Positions 51,819 through 61,081 of a DNA stretch of 64,000 nt are shown in pieces. This DNA is from an uncultured Porphyromonadaceae bacterium (GTDB lineage Bacteria; Bacteroidota; Bacteroidia; Bacteroidales; Muribaculaceae). The stretch spans positions 1 to 64,000 of the forward strand of contig CABUIC010000002.1 in assembly GCA_902491515.1 (NCBI GenBank), written 5' to 3'. The position numbers and the translations under genes were made by a program. Within the stretch, counting starts at the first letter, position 1; every line of letters starts with the position of its first letter. The notes beneath the pieces are model-generated. The model saw only the letters and a program-made list of their open reading frames with translations. It did no database searches and was not told where the DNA came from.

Positions 51819-52939
51819 TTCTTCGAGGCCTTTTGAGCCGCCATCGGACGGATGGTAACCTGTGTGGCTCCGTAGCCGTATTCCTGAAACGAGGCGTCCT
51901 GAACGTCGTGGCCCTTGAAGCGATGGTTCAGCTCCTTCATCAGGGCCTGACGGAGAACTCCCTCGCCCTTGCCGTGGATGAATACAATCCTCTGCCCGGC
52001 GTTGCGGAGATTCGCCTGCATCACCTCCGTGAAGCGGTCAATCTGGCGGTTGAGGATGTCGGCATTGGAGAGTCCGCGCATATCGTCGAACAGCTCGGAG
52101 GCATGAAGGTCGACAACTATCGGGCCTTCGGGCCGAGGCGCCCGCTCAGTCTTTTCGCGGTTCCGCGCATCGATACCGCGGTCCTTCCGAGCCTCCGGGC
52201 GCTTCATGGATTCTGCGATTGTTGCCGGGTCGGGAAGACGGTCGGCCACAGCAGCCGCGTCGCCGCGGACGATGTCAAGAGCGATTACGGGACCGTCGAA
52301 ATATGTGTTCGAGCGGAAACAGTGGAGCTTCGAGAACTTTGTGGTGTCGAGTTTAAGCTCCACGAGTGCCGGAGCTTTCGCAGCGAAGGTCCTACCATCC
52401 TTATAGGCCACATACTGCACGGCCACGCGGTCCATGGCCGGAAGCATCTCGCGCGTCACTGTCATCACGTGCTCCTCCATGTTCGGCTCCACGAGGCCGG
52501 CGAAGCGAAGAGTCCATTCCCGTTCGTCGCGCGCACGGGTCATTATAACCGCATAGAGCCAGTAATTGGAGTCGTTGATGAGATATGCCTCGAAACCGCT
52601 CTGGGAGAGAGCCTTGATGTCGTCGGGCTCGAAGCCGAGCACGATGTTAAGGGTATTTCCCCCGGGAGTCTCTATGGAGTTGAGGACGTCCTTGATTTTC
52701 GGAACGGGAGCCGGGGCCGGAGCCTGTGCGGGCTTCTCCTTCGGAAGAATCTTCGGCCTTTCGGTGAAGCCCATGGATGTGGCCGGATTCACTACCACGC
52801 ACTCATGCAGACGGGCCGGAATCTCAAATCCGTCCTCGTCCTCGACATAGGCAATGGAATCGACTATACGTACAACGCGACCCCCGCCCACGCTGTTCAG
52901 GAAGCGGACGGTGTCGCCGGGTTTGGCATTTGCTGACAT
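51815..52939 (-). CDS. DUF2027 and Smr domain protein
   Basis: 374 residues, a Bacteroidetes-specific architecture. Residues 1-60 (GDTVRFLNSVGGGRVVRIVD) form an SH3-like fold, 75-240 the DUF2027 domain, and 290-370 an Smr (MutS2-type) domain with VDLHASELFDDMRGLSN and the IVFIHGKGEGVLRQAL loop; Smr domains can be nucleases. The role in this group is not known. 6 nt after the stop of the small protein upstream. Confidence 0.92.
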   Translation of the reverse strand: MSANAKPGDTVRFLNSVGGGRVVRIVDSIAYVEDEDGFEIPARLHECVVVNPATSMGFTERPKILPKEKPAQAPAPAPVPKIKDVLNSIETPGGNTLNIVLGFEPDDIKALSQSGFEAYLINDSNYWLYAVIMTRARDEREWTLRFAGLVEPNMEEHVMTVTREMLPAMDRVAVQYVAYKDGRTFAAKAPALVELKLDTTKFSKLHCFRSNTYFDGPVIALDIVRGDAAAVADRLPDPATIAESMKRPEARKDRGIDARNREKTERAPRPEGPIVVDLHASELFDDMRGLSNADILNRQIDRFTEVMQANLRNAGQRIVFIHGKGEGVLRQALMKELNHRFKGHDVQDASFQEYGYGATQVTIRPMAAQKASKK

Positions 52940-52945
52940 GAATTG

Positions 52946-53215
52946 TTATTTCTTTCTGCGGAAAAAAGGCATTACGCGGCGGACAACACGGTAAGCCACC
53001 AGCGCATATTCAAGATAGGAGAACCAGTTCGAAGTCCTGCCTCCGGATTCGCCGGAGCGGCCTCCGAGAAGGGGCGTCGTACGACGCATATTGTCAAGGC
53101 TCAGGCTCAGACGGTATTTCTCGATTTCCTTACGCGCGAAGATTTCCGCGCGGCGCATATAAAGCTCCTCCAGGGAATAGCCCTTCCACCCCGACGCGTC
53201 ATTCAGCTTTTTCAT
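52946..53215 (-). CDS. Small basic protein of the envelope cluster
   Basis: 89 residues, unrecognised. It is basic with helical character (MKKLNDASGWKGYSLEELYMR) and a weakly hydrophobic stretch near the C terminus (WFSYLEYALVAYRVVRRVMP) that may lie on the membrane. Its start overlaps the stop of the holin-family gene by 17 nt, so it is co-translated. Conserved position supports reality. Confidence 0.65.
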   Translation of the reverse strand: MKKLNDASGWKGYSLEELYMRRAEIFARKEIEKYRLSLSLDNMRRTTPLLGGRSGESGGRTSNWFSYLEYALVAYRVVRRVMPFFRRKK

Positions 53216-53615
53216 TTTCAGTGGCTGGTTTTGAAGGCTCGGCCTTCGGGGGTTCGACAATGAGGCGTGTGACGAAACGGCAGATGGGGTCTACAAGAAT
53301 CTGGCGCCTGAAAAGGATGAGCGCGAGGAGCACCACGACATAGAAAATCGCGATGTAGAGATATGCCATCAGGGGCGCTACCGTGGCGGCAAGCCAGTGT
53401 CCGATGCCGATGGAGACAAATACCAGCGCCACCGTGCCGAGGATAAGCACAAGCGCGAAAAAGGTGACGGTGGAAAAAAGCACCGTCAGCTTTTCCGCGG
53501 CTGTAAGACGCACGTCCTCGACCGTCAGGCGAAGGTATCGCATGAGAATCGCGCTTGACCGGCGCACCTTCTCACCTGTCGACTCTCCGGCTTTTTGGAA
53601 TGGAAACAATCCCAT
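53199..53615 (-). CDS. Phage-holin-superfamily-III-like membrane protein
   Basis: 138 residues with two long membrane segments (about 44-70 and 78-103), a charged amphipathic N terminus, and a Pro/Lys/Glu tail. It resembles Phage_holin_3_6, a family that in Bacteroidetes is chromosomal and found with YtxH-like genes rather than in phages. No lysis genes are nearby, so a role in envelope maintenance is more likely than lysis. Confidence 0.83.
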   Translation of the reverse strand: MGLFPFQKAGESTGEKVRRSSAILMRYLRLTVEDVRLTAAEKLTVLFSTVTFFALVLILGTVALVFVSIGIGHWLAATVAPLMAYLYIAIFYVVVLLALILFRRQILVDPICRFVTRLIVEPPKAEPSKPATENEKAE

Positions 53616-53639
53616 GGGACTTCGCTGTGGCTTGTGGGC

Positions 53640-53837
53640 TTAGGCTTCCGGAGCTTCTTCAACCTGGGCGGCGATATACTCCACGAGTTCGTCGAGACGG
53701 TCGGCCTCGAGGATGCCGCGCTTCTGGAGCTGGACGCGGATGCGGGCGCGGAGTTCGGGGCCGCTGACCGGTGTGTAGAGGGCGGTGGCTACTGCGCCGG
53801 CGATGGCGCCGAGCAGGAATATGGATAGTTCACGCAT
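53640..53837 (-). CDS. YtxH-like small membrane protein 2
   Basis: 65 residues: one membrane segment (about 4-22, LSIFLLGAIAGAVATALYTP) with the YtxH turn ALYTPVSGPELRARIR and a helical cytoplasmic part. 24 nt before the holin-family gene. The ATG at 53837 is chosen to place the membrane segment at the N terminus. Confidence 0.8.
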   Translation of the reverse strand: MRELSIFLLGAIAGAVATALYTPVSGPELRARIRVQLQKRGILEADRLDELVEYIAAQVEEAPEA

Positions 53838-53865
53838 GGCAGTGATGATGTGTTTATGGTTGGTG

Positions 53866-53910
53866 AAAAACCGCATTCCCGCGTCGGTTCGTTTCCCGAC
53901 GCGGGAATGC
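53866..53910 (-). terminator. Strong hairpin between the two YtxH-like genes
   Basis: A perfect 15-bp stem (53873-53887 with 53896-53910, core GCATTCCCGCGTCGG) with an 8-nt loop; on the minus strand it is followed by five Ts (As at 53866-53870). It may end the first gene's transcript or act as partial attenuator for the five genes behind it. Confidence 0.85.
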
Positions 53911-53929
53911 CGGGGATGGGTATGCTTGA

Positions 53930-54133
53930 TTATTCGGCCTCGCGAATCTCTTCGGCAATCTTTTCGGCGAGATTGTTGATGCGGTGCTCCTTCATGCCCG
54001 GGCAGTGCGAACGGAGGAAGTCGCGCACGGTGGTGCGGGTCTTGTCGCCCGACTGGGGAGCGGTGAGAAGAGCGGCGGCTGCGCCTACGATAGCGCCGCC
54101 TACGGCGGCGAGAATTACATGATAAGTTTTCAT
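53930..54133 (-). CDS. YtxH-like small membrane protein 1
   Basis: 67 residues with one membrane segment (about 5-25, VILAAVGGAIVGAAAALLTA) followed by the YtxH motif APQSGDKTRTTVRDFLR. YtxH proteins are stress-related in Firmicutes, and their role here is unknown. It has its own promoter (54186-54217) lying in the 3' end of htrA. Confidence 0.85.
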   Translation of the reverse strand: MKTYHVILAAVGGAIVGAAAALLTAPQSGDKTRTTVRDFLRSHCPGMKEHRINNLAEKIAEEIREAE

Positions 54134-54185
54134 TGTCAGTAGAGTTTTAGCAGTTAGTAATGGTTCTTTCACTCATTCAAACGTA

Positions 54186-54217
54186 CAAATATACTAAAAG
54201 TTCATCAATCCGACAAA
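54186..54217 (-). promoter_or_regulatory. Promoter of the YtxH/holin cluster
   Basis: Minus-strand TTTG (54214-54217), a 20-nt spacer and TATATTTG (54186-54193), overlapping the last codons of htrA. Confidence 0.75.
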
Positions 54218-55743
54218 TCGACGGCGAAATGTGCCACTTTTCCGGAAGGATAGACGCCCGTGATGAAAAGCACCTTGTCGCGCGAAGGAGCCGACTTCAG
54301 GGCCTTCACTATCTTTTCGACATCCTCGGGGGTCGTCACTGTCATGTTGTTGACCGAGATTATCACGAGTCCCTCGCGGATGCCTGCAGCGGCAAAGCGG
54401 CCCTCGGATTCCACGCTCTCGACCGCCACGCCCCCGCGGAGCTCGAGCCGCCCGAGGGTTTCCTGGTCAGCCGCCGAGAGCTTGGCGCCGAGCGAGAGCT
54501 TGTCGTCAGAGCTTACCTTGGCGTAGGTGCCCGAGGAGTTGCGAAGGGTCACCGTAGCCTCCATGGGCTTGCCGCCGCGGAGGAAGGAAATCCTCACCTT
54601 GTCGCCGGGGCTGAAGCGCGTGATGACTTCCTGCATCTCGGCAGTCGAGCCCGTGGGCATTCCGGATATTGCAGTGATTACGTCGCCTTCCTTGAGGCCG
54701 GCCTCGAATGCGGCCGAGCGGTCCTCGACTGCGGCGACGTAGATGCCCTTAGTCGCGCCCTTGATGTTCTCCTTCTGGATAAGCTCGGGCGAAAGCTCCA
54801 CGAAGCGGATGCCGAGGTAGGCGCGCTGCACGGCGCCGAAGCTCTTGAGGTCGTCCACCACTTTCTGCACGATGGACGTCGGGATGGCGAAGGAACAGCC
54901 GGCATATGTGCCCGTCTGCGAGTAGATGGCCGTGTTGATGCCCACGAGCTCACCGCGGAGGTTGACGAGCGCGCCGCCCGAATTGCCCTGGTTCACGGCG
55001 GCGTCAGTCTGGATATAAGCTTCGATGTTGCCCTTCGAGGGCATACCCGTGGTGGTCGAGATGTTGCGGGCCTTTGCGGAAACAATGCCCGAAGTCACGG
55101 TCGAGGTGAATCCGAAGGGATTGCCCACGGCGAGAACCCACTCGCCGAGATGAAGGTCCTCGGAGTTGCCCATCGGTATCACGTGGAGGCTTTCGCCTTC
55201 GGGAACGTCGATTTTGATAAGGGCGAGGTCGGTAGTCGGGTCGGCGCCTATCACCTTCGCCTCGTAGTTGCGGTTGTCGTTGAGAGTCACCTCAAGGCGC
55301 TCGGCATCGTCGATAACGTGGTTGTTCGTCACGATATAGCCGTCTGCGCTTATTATCACACCCGAACCCAGACCGAGCTGACGGGGCTCACGAGCCTTCG
55401 GCTCCTCCGGTTCAACCTGCTGGCGCTGCTGGGGGCCGAAAAAGAACTCAAAGAAGGGGTCGATGAACTGCTGTTGCCTCCGCTGGCTGCGGGGCGTTGC
55501 ATAGACGTAGCTCTTGACAGACACCACGCCGTTGACTGTTTCCTCGGCGGCGCGGGTGAAATCGTCCTGAGATATCACACGTCCCGGAGTCAGGCGAGTG
55601 GCGGTAGGAGTGGGGACTGTGCCGTCGGGAGTGTCGGCGGCATGGGCCGGAAGGCCCGTTCTGGAGGCAATAGCGAAAGTGGCAACGCCGCCTGCGAGAA
55701 CGCATGCGCCTCCGAGGAGAAAGGATTTCAGATTCTGATTCAT
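54205..55743 (-). CDS. htrA: Do-family serine protease (HtrA/DegP)
   Basis: A 512-residue periplasmic protease/chaperone for misfolded envelope proteins. N-terminal signal/anchor (about 5-27), trypsin-like domain with catalytic His in IVTNNHVIDD, Asp in PTTDLALIKID and Ser in NQGNSGGALVN, a Gln/Arg-rich loop (RSQRRQQQFIDPFFEFFFGP), then two PDZ domains. The ATG at 55743 (MNQNLKSFLLGG) is chosen; a longer frame would reach the promoter box. Confidence 0.95.
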   Translation of the reverse strand: MNQNLKSFLLGGACVLAGGVATFAIASRTGLPAHAADTPDGTVPTPTATRLTPGRVISQDDFTRAAEETVNGVVSVKSYVYATPRSQRRQQQFIDPFFEFFFGPQQRQQVEPEEPKAREPRQLGLGSGVIISADGYIVTNNHVIDDAERLEVTLNDNRNYEAKVIGADPTTDLALIKIDVPEGESLHVIPMGNSEDLHLGEWVLAVGNPFGFTSTVTSGIVSAKARNISTTTGMPSKGNIEAYIQTDAAVNQGNSGGALVNLRGELVGINTAIYSQTGTYAGCSFAIPTSIVQKVVDDLKSFGAVQRAYLGIRFVELSPELIQKENIKGATKGIYVAAVEDRSAAFEAGLKEGDVITAISGMPTGSTAEMQEVITRFSPGDKVRISFLRGGKPMEATVTLRNSSGTYAKVSSDDKLSLGAKLSAADQETLGRLELRGGVAVESVESEGRFAAAGIREGLVIISVNNMTVTTPEDVEKIVKALKSAPSRDKVLFITGVYPSGKVAHFAVDLSD

Positions 55744-55800
55744 AGCAATGATGAATTTATAGATTGCAGGATTGGTTGCTTTGTTTGCAAGATTTGAATG

Positions 55801-55808
55801 CAAAAATA
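55801..55808 (-). promoter_or_regulatory. -7 box of htrA (TATTTTTG)
   Basis: Minus-strand TATTTTTG 57 nt before the htrA ATG; no good -33 TTTG. Confidence 0.45.
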
Positions 55809-55936
55809 GTGCAAGGTTTAATAAAAACGCCCGTCGTTATCTTTAATTAATAAAAAAGCCCCCCTCTTAACTGATTTTCAACAAGAATTGTTAACGCCAC
55901 CTCCTGTCCGGAGGGCAGTTCCTTGAAATCCCCGCA

Positions 55937-55975
55937 GAAAACCTCGGCCGCCCTCAAAAAAGAGACCGGCCGAGG
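55937..55975 (-). terminator. Terminator after susD
   Basis: CCTCGGCCG (55942-55950) and CGGCCGAGG (55967-55975) form a perfect 9-bp stem followed on the minus strand by four Ts. Between it and the susD stop lies a short repeat of the unit CTAAATT (56006-56035). Confidence 0.75.
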
Positions 55976-56032
55976 AATAACTCTTCATCGCCCAAAGGGC
56001 GCAACTCTAAATTCTAAATTCTCAACTCTAAA

Positions 56033-57769
56033 TTAATTGTAACCCTTGTTCTGAACATAGAGCCCCGGGACATAATACATCTGGTTGTAGGGAATTGGAT
56101 AGAACTCGTTCTTCCCGGCGGTATAGTGCGCGTCCTGATAGTACTGGCCATAGCCTACGCCATCATAGCTGGAGTTTTTCTCAAGCTCGAAATATCTGTT
56201 GAGCACAGAGGAAGCTATTCCCCAGCGGCGCAGGTCGAAATAGCGGCTGCTTTCCATGGCCATCTCCAGACGCCGCTCCCAGCGCAGACATTTCCGCGCG
56301 CTTTCCTTGTCTGCGAAAAAGGACGCCGGATAGGGAGCTATCTCGCAGAAGTCCTTGGCGTAAGCGATGTGCTTGTCGATGGAGTTGGCCGCGCGATTGC
56401 GGATGTCGTTGATGATTGTCCGGGCCTCGCCGAGTTCGCCGAGTTCGATGAGGGCTTCGGCGCGCATCAGCATCACGTCGGTGTAACGGACCACATAGTC
56501 ATTCATCGCGAATGCCTGCCACGAGCCCTCGAAAGTCTCGCCCCCGCTCCGCTGCGGCACATCCTTCAGCGAGGTAAAGTAGCCGTAGGTGTTCGGTGTG
56601 CGCGAGTTATCGGTAGTCATCGTGTATTCTTCCTCATATTTGTAGGGGAACGTAGGCATTCCCACGGTGTGGAACAGGCGAGGGTCCCATTTCTGGGCCG
56701 TCGGACGGCCGTTGACAGGGTAGTCGTTAGCGGCGGCATAGCTGTCGAACATCGGCAGGCCGTTCTCCGTTTTGTAGGCGTTCACAAGGTTCTGCGAGGG
56801 CTTGTGGAAATCCCATCCGCAGGACCACATCCCCCAGCATCCGTTCAGAGTGTTCGACCAGTTCGCACGCCCGAAGCGTGTGTTGTCTTCGGTATAGCCT
56901 GAAGTCTGGACAGCGAAAACCGATTCCTTGCTGTTCTTGTACTCCGGAAGGAAAATGTCGCCGAAATCCTCGAGATAGTCGTAGTGCGAGTCGCGGACCA
57001 CCTTCGTATACTCAAGCACCTTGCGCATATACTCCTCGTTGATGAATTCGGGGCCGTCCGTGGCCTCGTAGCCGTCGCCCCAGGCCAGAGTCAGGTAACA
57101 TTTGGCAAGATATGCCGCCGCGGCAATCTTGTTGGCGCGTCCGCCTCCGTCTTCCGATTTCTCGGGAAGGGTTTGGTACGCAAGTTCGAACTCACCGATA
57201 ACCTTCCTGAACAGTTCCTCGTAGCTGTATTCGTTGTTCGGAGTCTTTTCCTGAAGATTGTTCTCGAAAACATATTCGTCGACCCAGGGTACCTGACGGA
57301 ACATTGTCACCAGCTTGAAGTAGCTGTGACCGCGGAGAAAATGGACTTCGCCTTCACGCCGTGCGGCAGTTTCCGGGCCAAGCTTTTCCTCGCCGTAGTC
57401 CCTGAGGGCCACAAGCGCCCGGTTGCATCGCGAGATGTTGCAGTAGAGACGGTACCAGAGCTGGTCAAGCTCGCCGGGCGTGGAAGTCAGGGTGGACCAG
57501 ATTTCCATGGGATGGTAACCCGTGTCGGTGGTGCCACCGCCGCCCTTGAGACAGTCGTCGGAGGCGAGGTCGCCGTAAGGCCACAGATTGAAGGGATATT
57601 CAAACCAGCAGTCGCCGAGAGAGGCGTAAGCGGCGGTTACCATTTTTTCGGGCTGGGAATAGGCGAGTTCGCCGTCAACCACGCCCGTCGGAGGCACGTC
57701 GATGAAGTCGTTGCAGCCCGAGACTGCGGCGGCTATGGCAAGTGGCAGTATATATTTTTGTAGTTTCAT
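56033..57769 (-). CDS. RagB/SusD family glycan-binding lipoprotein
   Basis: 578 residues. Lipoprotein signal peptide with Cys near 19 (IAAAVSGCNDF), followed by the SusD helical fold (TPRs), with typical RWERRLEMAMESSRYFDLRR (about 503-522) and the closing YYVPGLYVQNKGY. It caps the SusC barrel at the cell surface and binds the glycan. 23 nt downstream of the susC gene. It is intact although its partner is broken. Target glycan cannot be read from it. Confidence 0.95.
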   Translation of the reverse strand: MKLQKYILPLAIAAAVSGCNDFIDVPPTGVVDGELAYSQPEKMVTAAYASLGDCWFEYPFNLWPYGDLASDDCLKGGGGTTDTGYHPMEIWSTLTSTPGELDQLWYRLYCNISRCNRALVALRDYGEEKLGPETAARREGEVHFLRGHSYFKLVTMFRQVPWVDEYVFENNLQEKTPNNEYSYEELFRKVIGEFELAYQTLPEKSEDGGGRANKIAAAAYLAKCYLTLAWGDGYEATDGPEFINEEYMRKVLEYTKVVRDSHYDYLEDFGDIFLPEYKNSKESVFAVQTSGYTEDNTRFGRANWSNTLNGCWGMWSCGWDFHKPSQNLVNAYKTENGLPMFDSYAAANDYPVNGRPTAQKWDPRLFHTVGMPTFPYKYEEEYTMTTDNSRTPNTYGYFTSLKDVPQRSGGETFEGSWQAFAMNDYVVRYTDVMLMRAEALIELGELGEARTIINDIRNRAANSIDKHIAYAKDFCEIAPYPASFFADKESARKCLRWERRLEMAMESSRYFDLRRWGIASSVLNRYFELEKNSSYDGVGYGQYYQDAHYTAGKNEFYPIPYNQMYYVPGLYVQNKGYN

Positions 57770-57792
57770 TGTTGTTTTTGTGCAATTTAAGG

Positions 57793-60342
57793 TTAGAAAT
57801 CAAGCTGGATGCCGAAAGAGAAGGAGGTTGGGATGGGGTACGCCCAGTTGGCGTTCTCAGGGTCCGGGCAGCTTATGCTCTTGCTTTTGATTGTCGCGAG
57901 ATTCTGACCGGACACGTAGACGCGGGCCTTGGTCATGCGCAGCTTTGAAAGAAGTTTAGCCGGCAGGGTATAGCCCACCTGAAGCGTGCGGAGCTTGGCG
58001 TAGGAGCCATTCTCCACGAAGTAGGACGATGTGCGCCCCTCGTCGCCCGTGTTGTTGGTTGTCAGCATGGGAATTGTCGAGCCGGTATTGACTTTCGGAA
58101 GCCATGCGTCCAGCACGCGCACGCCCTTGTTGCTGCCGGCGTCGGTCACGCTCCAGAAGTCGTTCTGAAACTTCTGGTTGTTATACACGTCCTGTCCGAG
58201 CACTCCCTGCCAGAACATCTGGAAATCGAAATCCCGGTAGTTCAGCTCTATGTTCAGTCCGAAAGAGAGGTCCGGCACGGGATTGAAGATCCAGGTCTGG
58301 TCGTCCGGCGTGATGCGTCCGTCGTGGTTGAGGTCGGCGTATTTCATGCCGCCGACGCGGGCATTGTCCTGACCTGAGGCCGCAACTTCACCCTCGTTCT
58401 GGAAGAGCCCGTCGAACACATAGCCCACTATCGAGCCGTAAGGCTGTTTCGACTGGACGAGATTCTCTGTCGTGGTGTGGGCATACGAACCGGTGGTTGT
58501 CGCGGGAAGATAAGTCACATGGTTGCGGAAGAAATCGAGATTGAGACCGGCCTTGTAGGTCAGGCCGCATGTCAGATTGTCGCGCCAGCCGATTAGAAAT
58601 TCCATGCCGGTGTTGCGGAGCGAAGGACCGTTGAGCCATGAGGCGCCACCCTCGCCCATCGAGCCGAGGTAGGCCGGGGTGATGAGCATATCCTTCACGT
58701 CCTTGATGTAGGCGTCGATTGACCCGTAGAGACGGTCGTTTAGAACGCTGAAGTCCACGCCGGCGTTGTACTGCTCGGTTGTTTCCCATTTGAGGTTGGG
58801 ATTGGCTGTCTGGCTTGCGAGGTAGCCAGAAGGGAAGATGCCGCTTTGCTGGAGAAGAAGGTCGTAGGCGGTAGAGGTCACGCGGTCGTTGCCGTAGTCC
58901 GCCACATAAAGGGCGTAGCGCGCGGTGTTGGAGATTGCCTGATTGCCGGTGCGGCCCCATGAGAGGCGGATTTTGAGATCGTTGAGCCACGCTTTTCTGA
59001 TGTTTTCAGAGATGCGGTAGCCGAGCGTTGCCGCGGGGAATGTGCCGTAGCGGTTGTTGGTGCCGAAGCGCGAAGAGCCGTCGCGGCGGATGGTGAACGA
59101 TGCCAGGAGAAGGTCTCGCCAGTTGTAGTCGACCTTTCCGAAGAAGGAAATCAGGGCGTAGGACGACTTGTTGCCCGTCGAGCGCTCCACGCCTGACGAT
59201 GCGTCTGGATACATGTAGTCTGGGTTCTCTATGTCGTAGTTCTCGTTGTATCCGGAGAAGTCGATGCGGCTCTGGCGGAATATTTCCATTCCCGCGAGCA
59301 CCGTGAACTTATGGTTGTCAGCGAGTGTGAAATCGTAGTTGGCCGTGTTGGTCCACGTCCATTTTGAGTCGTTGGCCTGCGAGAGCGTGGTTGAATTGGT
59401 ATCGTTGTTCACGATATCGCTGTGGAAGGTGTAGTTGTAGGAGTGGATGAACGCCGCGTCGTAGTCAAGACCGAAATTCGACCGCAGGAGCAGCCCCTTT
59501 ATAGGCTTGATGTCAACATAGGCGTTGCCGAAAAGCCTCCACACATTCAGAGCGTTGTCCTTGTTGAACGCAAGTTCGCGCAAAGGGTTCTGGCGGTCGG
59601 CCATCGAGCCTACGGGGCCGGCGTAAGTGGTGCCGTCGGTTTCGAAAACGGGTACAGTCGACGGCATCTTCAGCGCGTTCTCCATCGGGTGACAGTCCAC
59701 CTGTTTCGTATAAGTCAGAGTGAAATTCTCGCCCACCGTCACTATCGGACAGATGTTGAAGCTCGTGTTGATGCGGGCGGCGATGTTCTCGAAATTCGTG
59801 TACTTGAGAATACCTTCGTTATGCTTGTAGCCTAAGGAGAAGAAGGCTGTCCCTTTCTCCGAAGCCGTCGACACCGCGGCGTCGTAGCTCTGCGCGAAGC
59901 CCGTCCGCGAGATTTCATTCAGCCAGTCCGTATTGGACATAAGCATTGTCCGCTTGGAGTTGATGTAACCGTCGTAGAGTCCGTTGACCGTGTAATTCAC
60001 ATATTCCCCGCTGGCCGGGTTGTAGACACGGATGGGATAGCCCGTGGCGGCATTCAGATTGAGGCCGTAGCCCGACGCATAGCCTGCGGGGTCGATGCCG
60101 TCGTTCATGGCGGCCTGCGCCATGGCGGTGGCATAGCCCGGAGTGTCGAGCAGTTTCATTGTCGACTGCGATGTATAGAACTGGGCCGTCAGATTGGCGG
60201 AGAAACTAACGTTCACCTTCTTGTCCTCGCCCTTTTTGCCTTTCTTTGTGGTGATTATAATCACGCCGTTTGCCGCACGCGAGCCGTAGATTGAAGCCGA
60301 GGCCGCGTCCTTGAGCACCTGCATGCTCTCGATGTCGTTCAT
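57793..60342 (-). pseudogene. SusC/RagA TonB-linked transporter, part 2 (after the amber stop)
   Basis: 849 readable codons beginning MNDIESMQVLKDAASASIYG: the rest of the plug, the 22-strand barrel and the C terminus (SFGIQLDF). It is in the same frame as part 1, interrupted only by TAG at 60349-60351. Without read-through this part has no signal peptide. Together the halves make about 1041 codons, the normal length of a SusC protein. The single stop is the only lesion seen, consistent with a recent mutation, a sequencing error, or suppression. Confidence 0.9.
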
Positions 60343-60348
60343 GTTCAG

Positions 60349-60918
60349 CTAATTGAGCGTTGCAGTCGTTGGCACGCCGTCGATAACGAACAGCGGGTCC
60401 TGCGATGCGTTGAACGACCCTATGCCGCGGATGCGCACGGAGCCCGTGCCGCTCGGCGAGCCGTCGGCCGTGACTGTCATGCCCGGAACCTTCCCCTGAA
60501 GCGCGCGCATGGGGTCTGTGTCCGGCGAGGTCTGAAGATCGTCCGTGGAGACAACCGAAACCGCTCCCGTCAGGTCCGCCTTCTTCACCGTCTGGTAGCC
60601 CACGACCACGAGCTCGTCAAGAAGGGCATTGTTTTCGTCAAGATAGATTGTCAGCTGCGGCTCGGCCTTTACGGCCTTCGCGTTGAAGCCGACATAGGAC
60701 ACATTCAGCACCGCACCCTCGGGCACGCTAAGCTCGAATTTCCCGTCTATGTCGGTGGCCGCTGCCGCCTTGTTGGTCTCACACAGAACTGAGGCGCCTA
60801 TGAGCGGCTCGTCATCACCGCGCGAAAGCACGGTACCATGCACGATGATGTCTTCCGCCTGCACCTGGAGGACAGCCGCAAGAAACAGCAGAATTGCAAG
60901 TAATGTCGTTTTTTTCAT
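60349..60918 (-). pseudogene. SusC/RagA TonB-linked transporter, part 1 (N-terminal, stops at TAG)
   Basis: 189 codons: signal peptide (MKKTTLLAILLFLAAVLQVQ), carboxypeptidase-regulatory-like domain (IIVHGTVLSRGDDEPLIGAS), TonB box region (DELVVVGYQTVKKADLTGAV) and the first part of the plug (VRIRGIGSFNASQDPLFVID), ending ...TATLN followed by TAG. In homologues the next residue is variable (often Ser or Thr), then LNxNDIESxxVLKD continues as in part 2. Confidence 0.9.
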
Positions 60919-60948
60919 GTCAGTAGGGTTTGTTTAAAGTTTCTGGCA

Positions 60949-60956
60949 CAAAATTA
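60949..60956 (-). promoter_or_regulatory. -7 box of the susC-susD genes (TAATTTTG)
   Basis: Minus-strand TAATTTTG 30 nt before the susC ATG. No TTTG at normal spacing, as expected for an activator-dependent promoter. Confidence 0.5.
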
Positions 60957-60984
60957 TTATGGATCAAGGCTTCCATTATATAAC

Positions 60985-61026
60985 AAATCGTGCAAGCCCT
61001 ATCAAAATTCAGGCATTGCACGATTT
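60985..61026. promoter_or_regulatory. Inverted repeat upstream of susC
   Basis: AAATCGTGCAA (60985-60995) and TTGCACGATTT (61016-61026), a perfect 11-bp inverted repeat with 20 nt between arms, lying 29 nt upstream of the susC -7 box. It could be the binding site of the adjacent regulator or a terminator of the regulator gene; the plus strand side has a T run but no gene ends there. Confidence 0.5.
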
Positions 61027-61081
61027 TTAATAGTCTTTGCAACGTTTATCCTCCTACGCGCCCGCGCGTCTCCGACGGCGT

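Noticed and set aside
53199..53615. Holin gene as evidence of a prophage
   Set aside because: No other phage gene nearby; this family is a normal chromosomal gene beside YtxH genes in Bacteroidetes.
54160..55797. 545-codon plus-strand open frame
   Set aside because: Antisense shadow of htrA, with no recognisable domain.
60340..60360. TAG read as a sense codon (alternative genetic code)
   Set aside because: TAG is the normal stop of fmt and maf in this window, so genome-wide recoding is unlikely.
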